From Strigops habroptila (taxonomy: Eukaryota; Chordata; Aves; Psittaciformes; Psittacidae), in contig NW_022651112.1 of NCBI RefSeq assembly GCF_004027225.2, forward strand, positions 62,001 to 126,000: 64,000 bases of DNA. Direction: 5' to 3'. The translations under genes were made by a program, and so were the position numbers. Positions within the stretch are counted from its first letter, which is position 1; each line of letters opens with the position of its first letter. Positions 11,357-23,300 of this stretch are shown piece by piece. The notes beneath the pieces are model-generated. The model was not told where the DNA came from. It saw only the letters and a list, made by a program, of their open reading frames with translations, and ran no database searches.

Positions 11357-14300
11357 CTAGGCCAGCCCGAAGCCCTCGGAGCACTCCTGGATGGCCAAGA
11401 GCAGCATGTGCCGCAGCTTCTCGTAGCTCTCGTAGGCCGGCAGGTCCAGCTGGTTGAAGCTGGGGGGACACAGGGACACCCCCAAAGTGGCTCAGGGACA
11501 GAGCTGCCTCCTGCGGGCCCCATGTGGCCCCCCCATGTCCTATGTCCTGTGTATTCCATATCCCATACCCCATATCCTGTGTCCCATGTCCAGTGTGTCC
11601 CATAACCCATGTCCCATATCCCATGTCCATATCCCATGTCCTATGTCCCATGTCCAGTGTGTCCCGTATCCATGTCCTGTGTCCCATATCCCATATCCCA
11701 TGTCCCACGTCCCATGTCCATATCCCATGTCCACGTACAGCGTTCCCATGTCCCATGTGTCCCATATTCCACGTCTCCTGTCCCATGTCCTGTGTCCCCA
11801 TGTCCCATATCCTATATCCCATATTCCATGTGGTCCCATGTCCTATATCCCATGTCCCATATCCTACATTCCACATCCCATGTGTCCCCATGTCCTATAT
11901 CATGTGTCCCATATGCTATATCCCACATCCCATGCGTCCCCATGATGTCCCATATCCCATGTCCCATATCCTGTATCCCATATCCCATGTGTCCCCATGT
12001 CCCATGTCCCATATCCCATGTCCCATGTCCTATATCCCATATCCCATGCATCCCCATGTCCCGTGTCTCCCATGTACCCTGTCCCACGTGGCCACATCCC
12101 ATGTCCTGTATCCCATGTGTCCCATATCTCACGTCCCGTGTCCATGTCTCCCGTCTCCCATGTCCCGCACACCCCCCGCATCCCGTACCAGGTGTGTGCA
12201 GAGGGCAGGCGGTCGGTGGAGCGGTCATCCCGGTGGATCTGGAACTTCTGGATCCCGTTCATCCCCTCCAGGGCAGCGAATCCCTGCAGCGGCACCTTGG
12301 ACGTGCCCGTCACGAACTGCAGGAACTTGGCCCTGTCCGCTTGGTCGAAGGACCTCAACGCTCTCCAGAACCACTGGATCTGAGGGGGGATCCACCACGA
12401 ACCCCTCAAACACCCCCAGGCTCAACACGTCGCTTTGGGGGTGTCTTGGGGGTGGTTTTGGGGTGGTTTAGGCTTTTCTGGGGTGTTTTGGGGTGGGTTT
12501 GGGTGGTTTGGGATGGTTTGCAGATGTTTCGGGGGTGTTTTGGGGTATTTGGGGGTATTTGAGGATGGGTTTGGGGTGCTTCTGGGTGTTTTGGGGGTGA
12601 TTTTGGGGTGTTTTAGGCTTTTCTGGGGTGTTTTGGGGTGGGTTTGGGTGGTTTGGGATGGTTTGCAGATGTTTCGGGGATGTTTTGGGGTATTTGGGGG
12701 TATTTGACGATGGGTTTGGGGTGTTTCTGGGTGTTTTGGGGGTGATTTTGGGCTGTTTTGAGCTGATTTTGGGGTGTTTTGGGGTGGTTCAGGGGTATTT
12801 TGGGATGGTTTTGGCGTAGTTTAGGATGGGTTTGGGGTGTTTTGGAGTGTTTTGTGATGTTCTGGGGTCTTTCTGGTGTGCCTTTAGAGTAATTTTGGGG
12901 TGGTTTTGGGCTCTTTGGGGGTGTTTTGGGGTGGTTTTGGGCTGATTTTGGGCTGGTTTGAGTAGTTTTGTGATGGTTTTTGGTGTTTTGGGGCGGTTTC
13001 GGTGTGTTCTGGGCTGATTTTGGGCTGTTCTGAGGTGTTTTGGCATGGTTTTCGGGTGTTTTGAGCTGATTCTGGGCTGTTTCGGGGTGTTCCCAAGTGT
13101 TTTCAGGATGTTCTGGGCTGTTTCGGGGTGTTCTGGGGGTGGTTTCGGGGCTGAAGCCCCACCTGGATGGAGTTCCCCTGGTACTTGTGGTACTCGGTGT
13201 TGGCTTTGAGGTCGTCGATGTCGATGGTCGGCAGCCCCGAGATGAGCAGCTCCAGCTCTTGCTCCGTGAAGATGGAGATGAGGCGTTTGGGGATGATCTC
13301 GTAGAAACCCTCCAAGAAGGCGGCGAGTTGCTTCCGAATGGCTCCTATGGGATAATGGGGAGGGGGTGGGGGGGGTGTGTCAAAGAAGGGGGTGTTGGGG
13401 ACCCCCCCCCCGCCCCCTCCTCAGGCCCCCCGGTGCTCACCGGTCATGCGCATCTGGCACACGAGGTGCACGTATTCCTTCTTGTTCTCCTCCGTCACCA
13501 GCACGTTGGCTCCGTTGGGCTTCAGGTCCCGAACCTCACACACCCCGAACTCCTGCACCTGGGGGGGGAGGGAAAAGAGGGGGGGGTCAGGGGATACCCC
13601 CCAAAGCACAGGGGACACCCCAGGGACACCACTGGAGTAGGGGGGGGACACCCCAAGCCAGGAGGACACCCCTGGGACACCCCCAGAACAAAGGGGACTT
13701 GAGGACACCCCAAGACAGAGGGGATCCCCCCCAGAATAAAGGGGACACCCCTGAGGTAGGGGGGACACCCCAGGGACAGAGGGGACACCCCCAGAATAAA
13801 GAGGACACCCCTGAGGTAGGGGGGACACCCCCAAAGCAGGAGAATAGCCCAGGATAAAGGGGACACCGCTGGGACACCACTGGAGCAGGGGGGACACCTC
13901 AAACCCAGGAGGACACCCCCAGAACAGAGGAGACCCCTCTGGGACACGGGGACACCTCTGGGACTTGAGGACACCCCCAAACAAGGAGGACACCCCAGGA
14001 CAAAGGGGACACCCCAAGAACAGGGGAGACCCCTCTGGGACTTGGGGACACCATTGAAGCAAGGGGGGATACCCCCAAAGCAGGAGGACACCCCAGGACA
14101 GAGGGGACACCCCTGGCACATGGGGACACCAAGTCCCTGGTAGCAGCATGAGGGAGGTTTGGGGGTGATGGGGGGACCCCGTGGCTGGGTTTTGGGGGGT
14201 CTCCGGGGGGGGGGGGTGACAGGTACCTCAGTGCTGAAGGTGAGGTCGTAGCCCAAGGTGGAGACATCGTTCTCCAGCAGATAGACCAGGCCCTGGTAGA

Positions 14301-17300
14301 AGTGGTAATCCTCGCTCTCCATGTCCGTGTACCTGCGCCACAGGGGGGTCAGCACCCCAAAAACGGGGGTCTACACCCAAAAAGGGGGGTCTACACCTCA
14401 AAAGGGGGGGTCTACACCCAAAGAAGGGAGTTCTACGCCTCAAAAATGGGGTTTAACGCCCCCCAAAAGGGGGTTGTACACCTTAAAAATGGGGTTCGAC
14501 ACCTCAAAAAGGGGTTGAACCAGCCCAAAAGGGGGTTCGACACTTCAAAAAGGGGGTTCTACACCCAAAAAAGGGGCTTTTACACCCCAAAAATGGGATT
14601 CTACACCCCAGAAGGGGGGTTCTGCATCTTAAAAAGGAGGTTCTACACCTCAAAAAGGAGTTGAACGCCTCATGAGGGGGTTTTACAGCCCAAAAAGGGG
14701 GTTCAACACCCCATGAGGGAAGTTCCAACACCCCCCCCCGGCAGTTCAACACCCTGTAAAGGTGCCCAACACCCCAAGAAGGGGGGTTCAACACCCCAAG
14801 ATGGGTGTTCATCACCCTGTGAGGATCTTCTACACCCCATTAGGGTGGCTTAGCATCTCAACACGGGTGTTCTGCACCCCAGATGGGTGTTCAACACCCC
14901 AAGACGGGCATTCATCACCCTATGAAGGTCATCCATCACCCCAGATAGGTGTTCATCACCTTGTGAGGGTGTTCCATACCCCAAGATGGGTGTTCGTCAC
15001 CCTATGAAGGCCCTTCATCACCCCAGATGGGTGTCCATCACCTCGTGAGACTGTTCTACACCCCATGAGGGTGCTTTAACACCTCAACATGGGTGTTCTA
15101 CAACCAAAGATAGGTGTTCATCACCCCATGATGGTCATCCATCACCCCAGATGGGTGTCCATCACCTCGTGAGACTGTTCTACACCCCATGAGGGTGCTT
15201 TAACACCTCAACACGGGCGTTCTCCACCCCCCGAAGGGGGTTCTCCACCCCCCAAAGGGGGTTCTACACCCCATGCGTGTGCTTTAACACCCCGAGACGG
15301 GTGTCAAACCCCCTTCTCTTACCTGACAGACTTGCCCAGGATGTGCTTGTAGAAGGACCTGGTGAAGTAACACTCGAGGAGACGGTTGTCGTAGACGGCC
15401 TTGGCCACGATGCGCCCCACGAACTTGAAGTAGCTGAGGTGGTTGGGGTTGCAGTGGGACGAGGGGTTGATGGTGTAGGTGACCCTGTCCCCCGGCGACG
15501 TGCGGAACAGGGCGTACATGGGGTTGAACATCTCCCTCGAGATGATCATGTACCACTCCCGCAGGAGCCCCCCCGCGTCCTGCCCCTCCTCGCCCTCGAA
15601 CACGATGTACCTGGAGGGGGGGGCACACAGAGAGAAAGGGGGTGTTTGCGGGGGGGGGCGCTTGGGGTGGTTTAGGGGGTGTTTTGAAGGGCTGGGAGGG
15701 TGTTTGGGGGAGCTAAGGGGTGTTTTGGGGGGGGCTGAGGGGTGGTTTGGGGGGATTTAAGGGGTGTTTTAGGGGATTTGGGGCTGTCTGGGTGTATTGT
15801 GGGGGTGTCCGCGTGGATTTGGTGTGTCTCGGGGGTGGATTTGGGGTGTTTCCGGTTGGATGTGGGGATCTCTGGGTGGAACTGGTGGGTCTCTGGGTGG
15901 ATTTTGGGCATTTCTGGGTGGATTTGGGGTGTCTCTGGGTGGATTTTGGGCACTTCTGGGTGGATTTGGGAGGATTCTGGGTGCATTTTGGGGGTCTCTG
16001 GGTGGATTTGGGGTGTCTCTGTGTAGATTTGGGGGTCTCCGGGTGGATTTGGGGATCTCTGGGTAGGTGCGGGGTGTCTCTGAGTGAATTTGGGGTGTCT
16101 CTGGGTAGATATGCATGTTTCTGTGTAGATTTTGGGGGTGTCTGTAGCTTTGGGGCTGTCTCTGTGTGTTGGGGGCTGTCTCCGGGTGTATTTTGGGGGT
16201 GCCTGCGCAGCTCTGGGGCTGTCTCTGTGTGTTGGGGGCTCTCTCCGGGTGTATTTTGGGGGTGCCTGTGCAGCTCTGGGGCTGTCTCTGTGTGTTTTGG
16301 GGCGCTCACAGCCTGTTCTTCATCTCCTCGGGGGACTTTCGGTGCAGTTCCCTGTATGAGTCCTCGAAGACGTGGTCGCGCCGCACGTGCACGGCCATGT
16401 CCTCCTTGCGCAGCCCCTCGTCCAACCGCTCCAGCTCCTGACGGAAGTACCTTTGGGGGGGGGGGGACACCCCAAAAACAGGCTTTAGGGGACACCCCCC
16501 TCTATATTTAAGGCTCTTTCCCCCCCCCCCATTTCAAGGGCTCAGCCTCATACTTGCGCTTGACGTCGAAGTCCAGGACGCGGATGTAGTCGACCAGGAC
16601 GGCGAAGGGGCCGTCGGCCAAGTGGGTGGTGGATTGACGCAGGATCTGGTTCAGCACCGTCCGGTGGGTCTCTGGAGGGGGGGGCACAAGGAGGGGTTAG
16701 GGGGACCCTGCAATGTGGGGACCCCCCCCCTCAAAAGGGGGGTTTATTCACCCAGAATGAGCGGGGAGGGGTGATGTGCCCCCCACCCCCCACCCCCAAA
16801 TCCTCTTGGAGGATGCAAAGGACCTTGGAGAGGCCCCCAAAAGCACTTCAAAAAGCCCCCGACACCCCCAAATCCCTTCCCAAACCCCCTCCCAACATCC
16901 CCGGCTGCTCCTACGCTGCCTCCTGACACCCCAGACACCCCAAATCCTCCCCAAACCTCTTCCTGAGCCCCAGGCTCCCCCCGTTATCTTCCCTAAGCCC
17001 CCTCCCATCACCCCAAACACCCCCAAATCCATTTCTTAATGCCCCAAACACCCCCTAAACCTCCTCCCATCACTCCAAACCCCCTTCCCATCACCCTAAA
17101 CACCCCCCAATCCCCATCCCATCACCCCAATTCCCCCCCAAACCCCCTTCCATCACCCCATGCACCCCTCCCATCACCCCAGACACCCCCCAAATCCACT
17201 TCCCAATGCCCCAGACACCCCCCAAATCCACGTCCCAATGCCCCAAACACCCCCTAAACCCCCTCCCATCACTCCAAACCCCTTCCCATCACTCTAAACA

Positions 17301-20300
17301 CCCCATAATCCCCATCCCATCACCCCAATTTCCCCCAAAACCCCCTTCCATCACCCCAAGCACCTCTCCCATCACCCCAGACACCCTCCAAATCCACTTC
17401 CCGATGCCCCAAACACCCCCTAAACCCCCTCCCATCACCCCAAACCCCCCCCATCCCCATCCCATTACCCCAATTCCCCCCCAAACCCCCTTCCATCACC
17501 CCAAGCACCCCTCCCATCACCCCAGACACCCCCCAAATCCCCTTCCCAATGCCCCAAACACCCCCTAAACCTCCTCCCATCACCCCAAACCCCCCCAATC
17601 CCCATCCCGTTACCCCAATTCCCCCCCAAACCCCCTTCCATCACCCCAAGCACCCCTCCCATCACCCCAGACACCCCCCAAATCCACGTCCCAATGCCCC
17701 AAACACCCCCTAAACCCCCTCCCATCACTCCAAACCCCTTCCCATCACTCTAAACACCCCATAATCCCCATCCCATCACCCCAATTTCCCCCAAAACCCC
17801 CTTCCATCACCCCAAGCACCTCTCCCATCACCCCAGACACCCTCCAAATCCACTTCCCGATGCCCCAAACACCCCCTAAACCCCCTCCCATCACCCCAAA
17901 CCCCCCCCATCCCCATCCCATTACCCCAATTCCCCCCCAAACCCCCTTCCATCACCCCAAGCACCTCTCCCATCACCCCAGACACCCCCCAAATCCCCTT
18001 CCCAATGCCCCAAACACCCCCTAAACCCCCTCCCATCACCCCAAACCCCCCCAAACTCCCTCCTAACGCCCCAAACCCCCCCTCACCGGCGAAGCGCAGG
18101 AACTTCTGGGTGTCGGGGGGCAGACTGGCCGAGATGTGCATGGACGAGGGCTCGCGGGAGAAGAAGGGGTCGAGGGAGGAGGGGGTGGCGGGGGTGAGGG
18201 GGGCCGGGGACAGCGGGGGGGGCTCGTCCTTGATGTGGGCCAGTTGGCTCTCCCGGGTATCCCGCACCGGGGGCTTGCTCTCCCGCTCCGTGGCGTGAAC
18301 CAGGAAGAACGCCTCCACCGCCGGCTGCAGCACTGGGGGGGCACACAGACAGGGGGGTAATGGGGACCCCGGGAATGGGGGGGCACAGAGAGACATGGGG
18401 GTAATGGGGGGTAATGGGGGGGGAACACAGAGACAGGGGGGTAATGGGGACTTCGGGAATGGGAGGGCACAGAGAGACATGGGGGTAATGGGGATCCTGG
18501 GAATGGGGGGGCAGAGATATGGGGGTAATGGGGGGTAAGGGGGACCCCGGGAATGGGGGGGCACAGAGAGACATGGGGGTAATGGGGACCCCGGCAATGG
18601 GGGGCACAGAGACAGGGGGGTAATGGGGGGTAAGGGGGACCCCGGGAATGAGGAGGCACAGAGACATGGGAGTAATGGGGACCCCGGGAATGGGGGGGGA
18701 ACACAGAGACATGGGGGTAATGGGGACCCGGGGAATGGGGGGGCACAGAGAGACACGGGGGTAATGGGAATGGGGGGGCAGAGACATGGGGGTAATGGGG
18801 GGTAAGGGGGACCCCGGGAATGAGGAGGCACAGAGACATGGGAGTAATGGGGAGTAATGGGGACCCTGGGAATGGGGGGGCACAGAGAGACATGGGGGTA
18901 AAGGGGACCCTAGGAATGGGGGGGGACAGAGAGACATGGGGGTAATGGGGGGGCACAGAGAGACATGGGGGTATAATGGGGGGTAATGGGGACCCTGGGA
19001 ATGGGGGGGCACACAGAGACATGGGGGTAATGGGGGTAATGGGAATGGGGGGGCAGAGACATGGGGGTAATGGGGGGTAAGGGGGACCCCAGGAATGAGG
19101 AGGCACAGAGACATGGGAGTAATGGGGACCCCGGGAATGGGGGGGGACACACAGAGACATGGGGGTAATGGGGACCCCGGGAATGGGGGGGGGAACACAG
19201 AGACATGGGGGCAATGAGGGGGCACAGAAAGACATGGGGGTAATGGGGGGTAATGGGGACCCCGGCAATGGGGGGGCACAGAGACATGGGGGTAATGGGG
19301 ACCCCAGCAATGTTGGGGCAGAGACATGGGGATAATGGGGAGTAAGGGGGACCCTAGGAATGGGGAAGGCACAGAGAAACAAGGGGGTAATGGGGGTAAG
19401 GGGGACCCCGGGAATGGGGGGGAGGACACAGAGACATGGGGGTAATGGGGGGTAAGGAGGACATGGGGAATGGGGGGGCACAGAGAGACATGGGGCTAAT
19501 GGGGGGTAAGGGGGACCCCGCGAATAGGGGCATACAGACAGACATGGGGGTAATGGGGAGTAATGGGGACCCCGCGAATGGGGGGGGCACGGACAGACAT
19601 GGGGGAGAGACACTGGGTGCAGGGGACACCCTGGGGACCCTCTTGAGGGTCTTGTGGCCCCCCCTGAAGCACGAGGGGCCCCCCCCCGAGCACCCACCGA
19701 GCACGGCGTGCTGGTCGTGCGACTCCTCCAGCTCCTTGAGGCACTCTCCCAGCATGTCCCAGAGCTCGTCCAGGCAGAGTTGCTCACTCAGCAGCGGCAG
19801 CTCGGGGGGACGCTCGTCCCGCTCCGGCCCCTGCGGCCCCTCCGAGCCTGCGGGGGGGGGGGGACACACACACGGTCAGGACCCCCCCGCGCCCCACTCC
19901 TGCCCCTTCCCAACCAGGAGCAGCGCCTGGATGGAGGCAGGCACGGAGCGGGGTCAAGCAGGATGGGGTAAGTGCGGGGGGGGAGCTCAGTTTGGGGCAC
20001 TGGGGGGCACTGGGGGGCACTGGGGGGCGTTCTCTCACCCACGGAGGGGTTGTCCTGTGGGGCTGGCGACGGCTGATCCACGTCCATGGGCGACTCGTCG
20101 CGACGGGGAGCGGCGTCCGCCGGCCCGGCCTCCGACTGCGGGGGGACGGGGGCAGGTTTAGGGGGACGGGACCCCCCCAAAGACCCCAAATACCCTCCCC
20201 AATGGACCCCAAACCACCCACTCCCCATGGGTGGGGAGGAGGAGGAAGAGAAGCAGGAATGGGATGGGATGAGGAAGAGGAGGAGGAGGTGAAGGCAGGG

Positions 20301-23300
20301 AGGAAGAGGGAGGAAGAATGAGGAGGGAGAATGGGGGGGGAAGAGGAGAAAGAGCAGGAAGGGAATAGAGAGAACTGGAGAGGAGGAGGATGGAGAAGAG
20401 GAAGGTGAGGGGGAGAAGGAGAAGGAGGAAGAAGAAGATAAGAAGGAGAAGAAGGAGAAAGAGTACGGTGAAGGAAAAGGATGGGAAGGAAGAGAAGAAG
20501 GAGGAAGCGAATGAGGAGGAAAAGGAGGAAGAAAAGGAATAAGAATAGGAAGAAAAGGAAGAGAAGGAGGAAGAGAAGGAGAAGGAGAAGGAGGAAGAGA
20601 AGGAGGAGGAGAAGGAGGAAGAGAAGGAGGAGGAAAAGAAGGAAAAGGAGGGCGAAGGAAGAGGATGAGGAGGAAGAGAAGGAAGAGGAGGAGGAGAAAG
20701 AAGAGGAAGAGGAGGAAGAGGAAAGAAGAGAACAAAGAAGAGAAGAGGAGGGTGAAGGAAGAGGATAAGTAGGAAGAGAGGGAAAAGGAGGAAGAAGAAG
20801 AGGAGGAAAAAGGAGAAGAAGACAAAGGAAGAGGAGAAAGAGGATGAGGAGAAAGCAGAAGAAGAAGAGGAGGAAAAGAAGGAGGAGGAGAAAGAGGAGA
20901 GCGAAGGAAGAGGATGAGGAGAAAGAGAAGGATGAAGCGGAGGAGGAGGCAGAGGGTGAGGAGGAGCAGGAGGAGGAGGAGGAGGGAGGAAGGGCGGCCG
21001 TGCTAACCGTGTCTGCCTGCTGCCGCCTCCGGGCCCTCTGGCCCTCACGTACCATTTGTATGATGGCGTCGGCCTCGGCCTCCAGCTGCCGGACGGCTGC
21101 TTGGATGCTGCCAGCCGCCCCGAGGCCCCCGGCGCCTGGGGGGGACACACGCACACAGAGAGGGGTGTGTTAGTGTGCGGGGGGTGTCAATGTGGGGTGC
21201 AGGGACACCAATATGTGTGTGTGGGGGGGTCCCCCCCATGTCCTTACCCAGGCGCCCGGCCTGCTTGGCCTTCTTGTGCGCCCGGCGCGTGTCGTCGCGC
21301 AGCTGGATGATGACCTGCAGCACGCGGAGGAAGAAGCGCTGGGTGGAGGTCTTGGAGGTGAGCACGGACATGGAGGGAAGCTGCAGCTCCCGCCCGCCCA
21401 GCGCCCGCTTCTGCGACGCCACGATCACCACGCTCTCGGCCGTGTCGAAGCTGGGGGGGGGGGGAAGATGGGAAATGGGGGTTAGAAATGGGGGGTGGGG
21501 ATGGGGAAGGGGGAGAAGAACAGGGGAGGGAGGTGGGGAGGGAGGGAGGGGGGTTGTGGTCAGTAGGGACAAGGGTTAACAGCAGGAACAAGGGTTAACA
21601 GAAGGGACAAGGGTTGTCATCAATAGGGACAAGAGTTAATGGCAAGAACAAGGGTTAACAGGAGGGACAAGGTTGTCATCAGTAGGGACAAGAGTTAACA
21701 GGAGGGACAAGAGTAGTCATCGGTAGGGACAAGAGTTAACAGGAGGGACAAGGTTGTCATCAGTAGGGACAAGAGTTGACGGGAGGGACAAGAGTTGTCA
21801 TCAGTAGAAACAAAAGTTAACAGGACGGACAAGGTTGTCATCAGTAGGGACAATGGTTAATAAGAGGGACAAGGGTTAACAGGAGGAACAAGGCTGTCAT
21901 CAGTAGGGACAAGAGTCAACGGGAGAGACAAGAGTTGTCATCAGTAGGGACATGGCTTGTTGTCAGTAGGGACATGGGTTAACAGGAGAGACAAGACTTG
22001 TTGTCAGTAGGAACAAGAGTTAACAGGAAGAACAAAGGTTAACAAGAAGGACGTGGGTTGTCATCAGTAGGGGCAAGGGTTAACAGTAGGGACAACATCA
22101 TCAATAGGGACAAGAGTTATCAGTAGGGACATGGCTAACAGGCAGAACAAGAGTTGTCATCAGTAGGGACAAGGGTTAACAACAGCAACAACTACAATTA
22201 GTAGCAGGGCCCAGAGTGAACAGTGGGGGCACGTCGCGGGCAGGAGGGGCCGTGCCCCCTTGCTGTGGGGCGCCCATGTCTCACCGACTCTGCATCTTGC
22301 CCTTGAGCTTGGCGCTGGGCGGCTGCTCCTCGGGGAGCCCCTCCGGGGACGGGGCCTCGCTCTGCGCCCGCCGCTGCTGCTCCAGGTTGTATTCCCGCAG
22401 CTCGGCCAGCAGCGTCCCTGCACCGGGCACGGCACCGCGGTGTCACCGGGGCGGCCGGGGGGGGGGGACACACCATGGTAACCCCCCCCCCCGTGACACC
22501 CTCCCTGCGGCCAGGGCCTCACCGATCTGGCGGCAGAGGGTGGCCCCGAGGTGCCGGGCGCCGGTGAGGAGCAGGCGCAGAACCGTGTCCCTGGTGCCGG
22601 CGTCGCCGCGCGAGAGCTGGAGCAGGACGTTGGCCGCGTCCTCCAGCCCTTCCTCGGAGCACGAGTGGGACGTCAGGACCTGGGGGCAACAGGGGACATG
22701 TGTGGGGGACACGTGGGGGGATGTGGTTGTGTCCCCCCCAACCTCGTTGTGGTGTCCCCGTGGGGTGCTCACCTCCACCGAGAGCTGGAGCTGGCTCTCG
22801 GTCAGGCCCGTGGCCGCCATCCGGGGGTCGGGGCTGGTCTCGGGGCCCTTCGCTGGGGACTTGGAGCTCTTGGCAGGGGCTGGGGACACGTGGGGACGTG
22901 TGGGGATGGTGGCACCTCCGGCCCCGGCCCCATTCCTGTGTCCCCACATCCATATCCCCCTGCTCCTGCCCCCATCCCCATGGCCCCAACCCCATCCCTG
23001 TGCCCCTGTCCCCATGTCCTTGTCCCCATTCATGTCACAATCCATGTTTCCATCCCCATCCATGCCTCCATCCCCATGTTCCCATCTCATCTGTCCCATC
23101 CATCCCTCTGTCCCCATTCTCCCATTCCTGTGTCCCCATCCCTGTCCCCATGTCCCCTTATCCCCTTCCATGTATGTCCCTGTCCCCACATCACCCATAT
23201 CCATGTCACCATCCCCATATCCCCATCCCTTGTCCCTTCGTCCATGTCCCTCCATCCCCATCCATATCCTCACCCCATCCCCATTCCTGTCCCCATCCGT

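Larger units (their letters stand above)
11357..16671 (-). other. HUWE1: HUWE1 HECT catalytic domain exons
   Basis: Exons in coding order: 16554-16671, 16310-16450, 15323-15610, 14227-14332, 13441-13558, 13163-13344, 12189-12379 and 11357-11459. The HECT N-lobe includes [34 protein letters not shown] and [19 protein letters not shown]. The C-lobe ends ECSEGFGLA before TAG. The catalytic cysteine (HTC-FNQLDLP) forms the thioester with ubiquitin. Its codon is split by the last intron: TG at 12189-12190 and C at 11459. The usual four residues after the phenylalanine (GFGLA end) match the family. Confidence 0.97.
18087..21450 (-). other. HUWE1: HUWE1 exons between the Ser/Pro-rich linker and the HECT domain
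   Basis: Exons in coding order: 21248-21450, 21008-21135, 20039-20135, 19698-19847 and 18087-18332. Conserved helices include [35 protein letters not shown] and [19 protein letters not shown], then a short variable linker ([19 protein letters not shown]), [19 protein letters not shown] and [19 protein letters not shown]. The linker differs most from mammals; the helices hardly differ. Confidence 0.95.

Noticed and set aside
18063-19787. 574- and 448-codon open frames on the - strand (Pro/Ser-rich)
   Set aside because: They are produced by the GGGGGTAATGGGG array. The only real coding parts are the HUWE1 exons 18087-18332 and 19698-19847.
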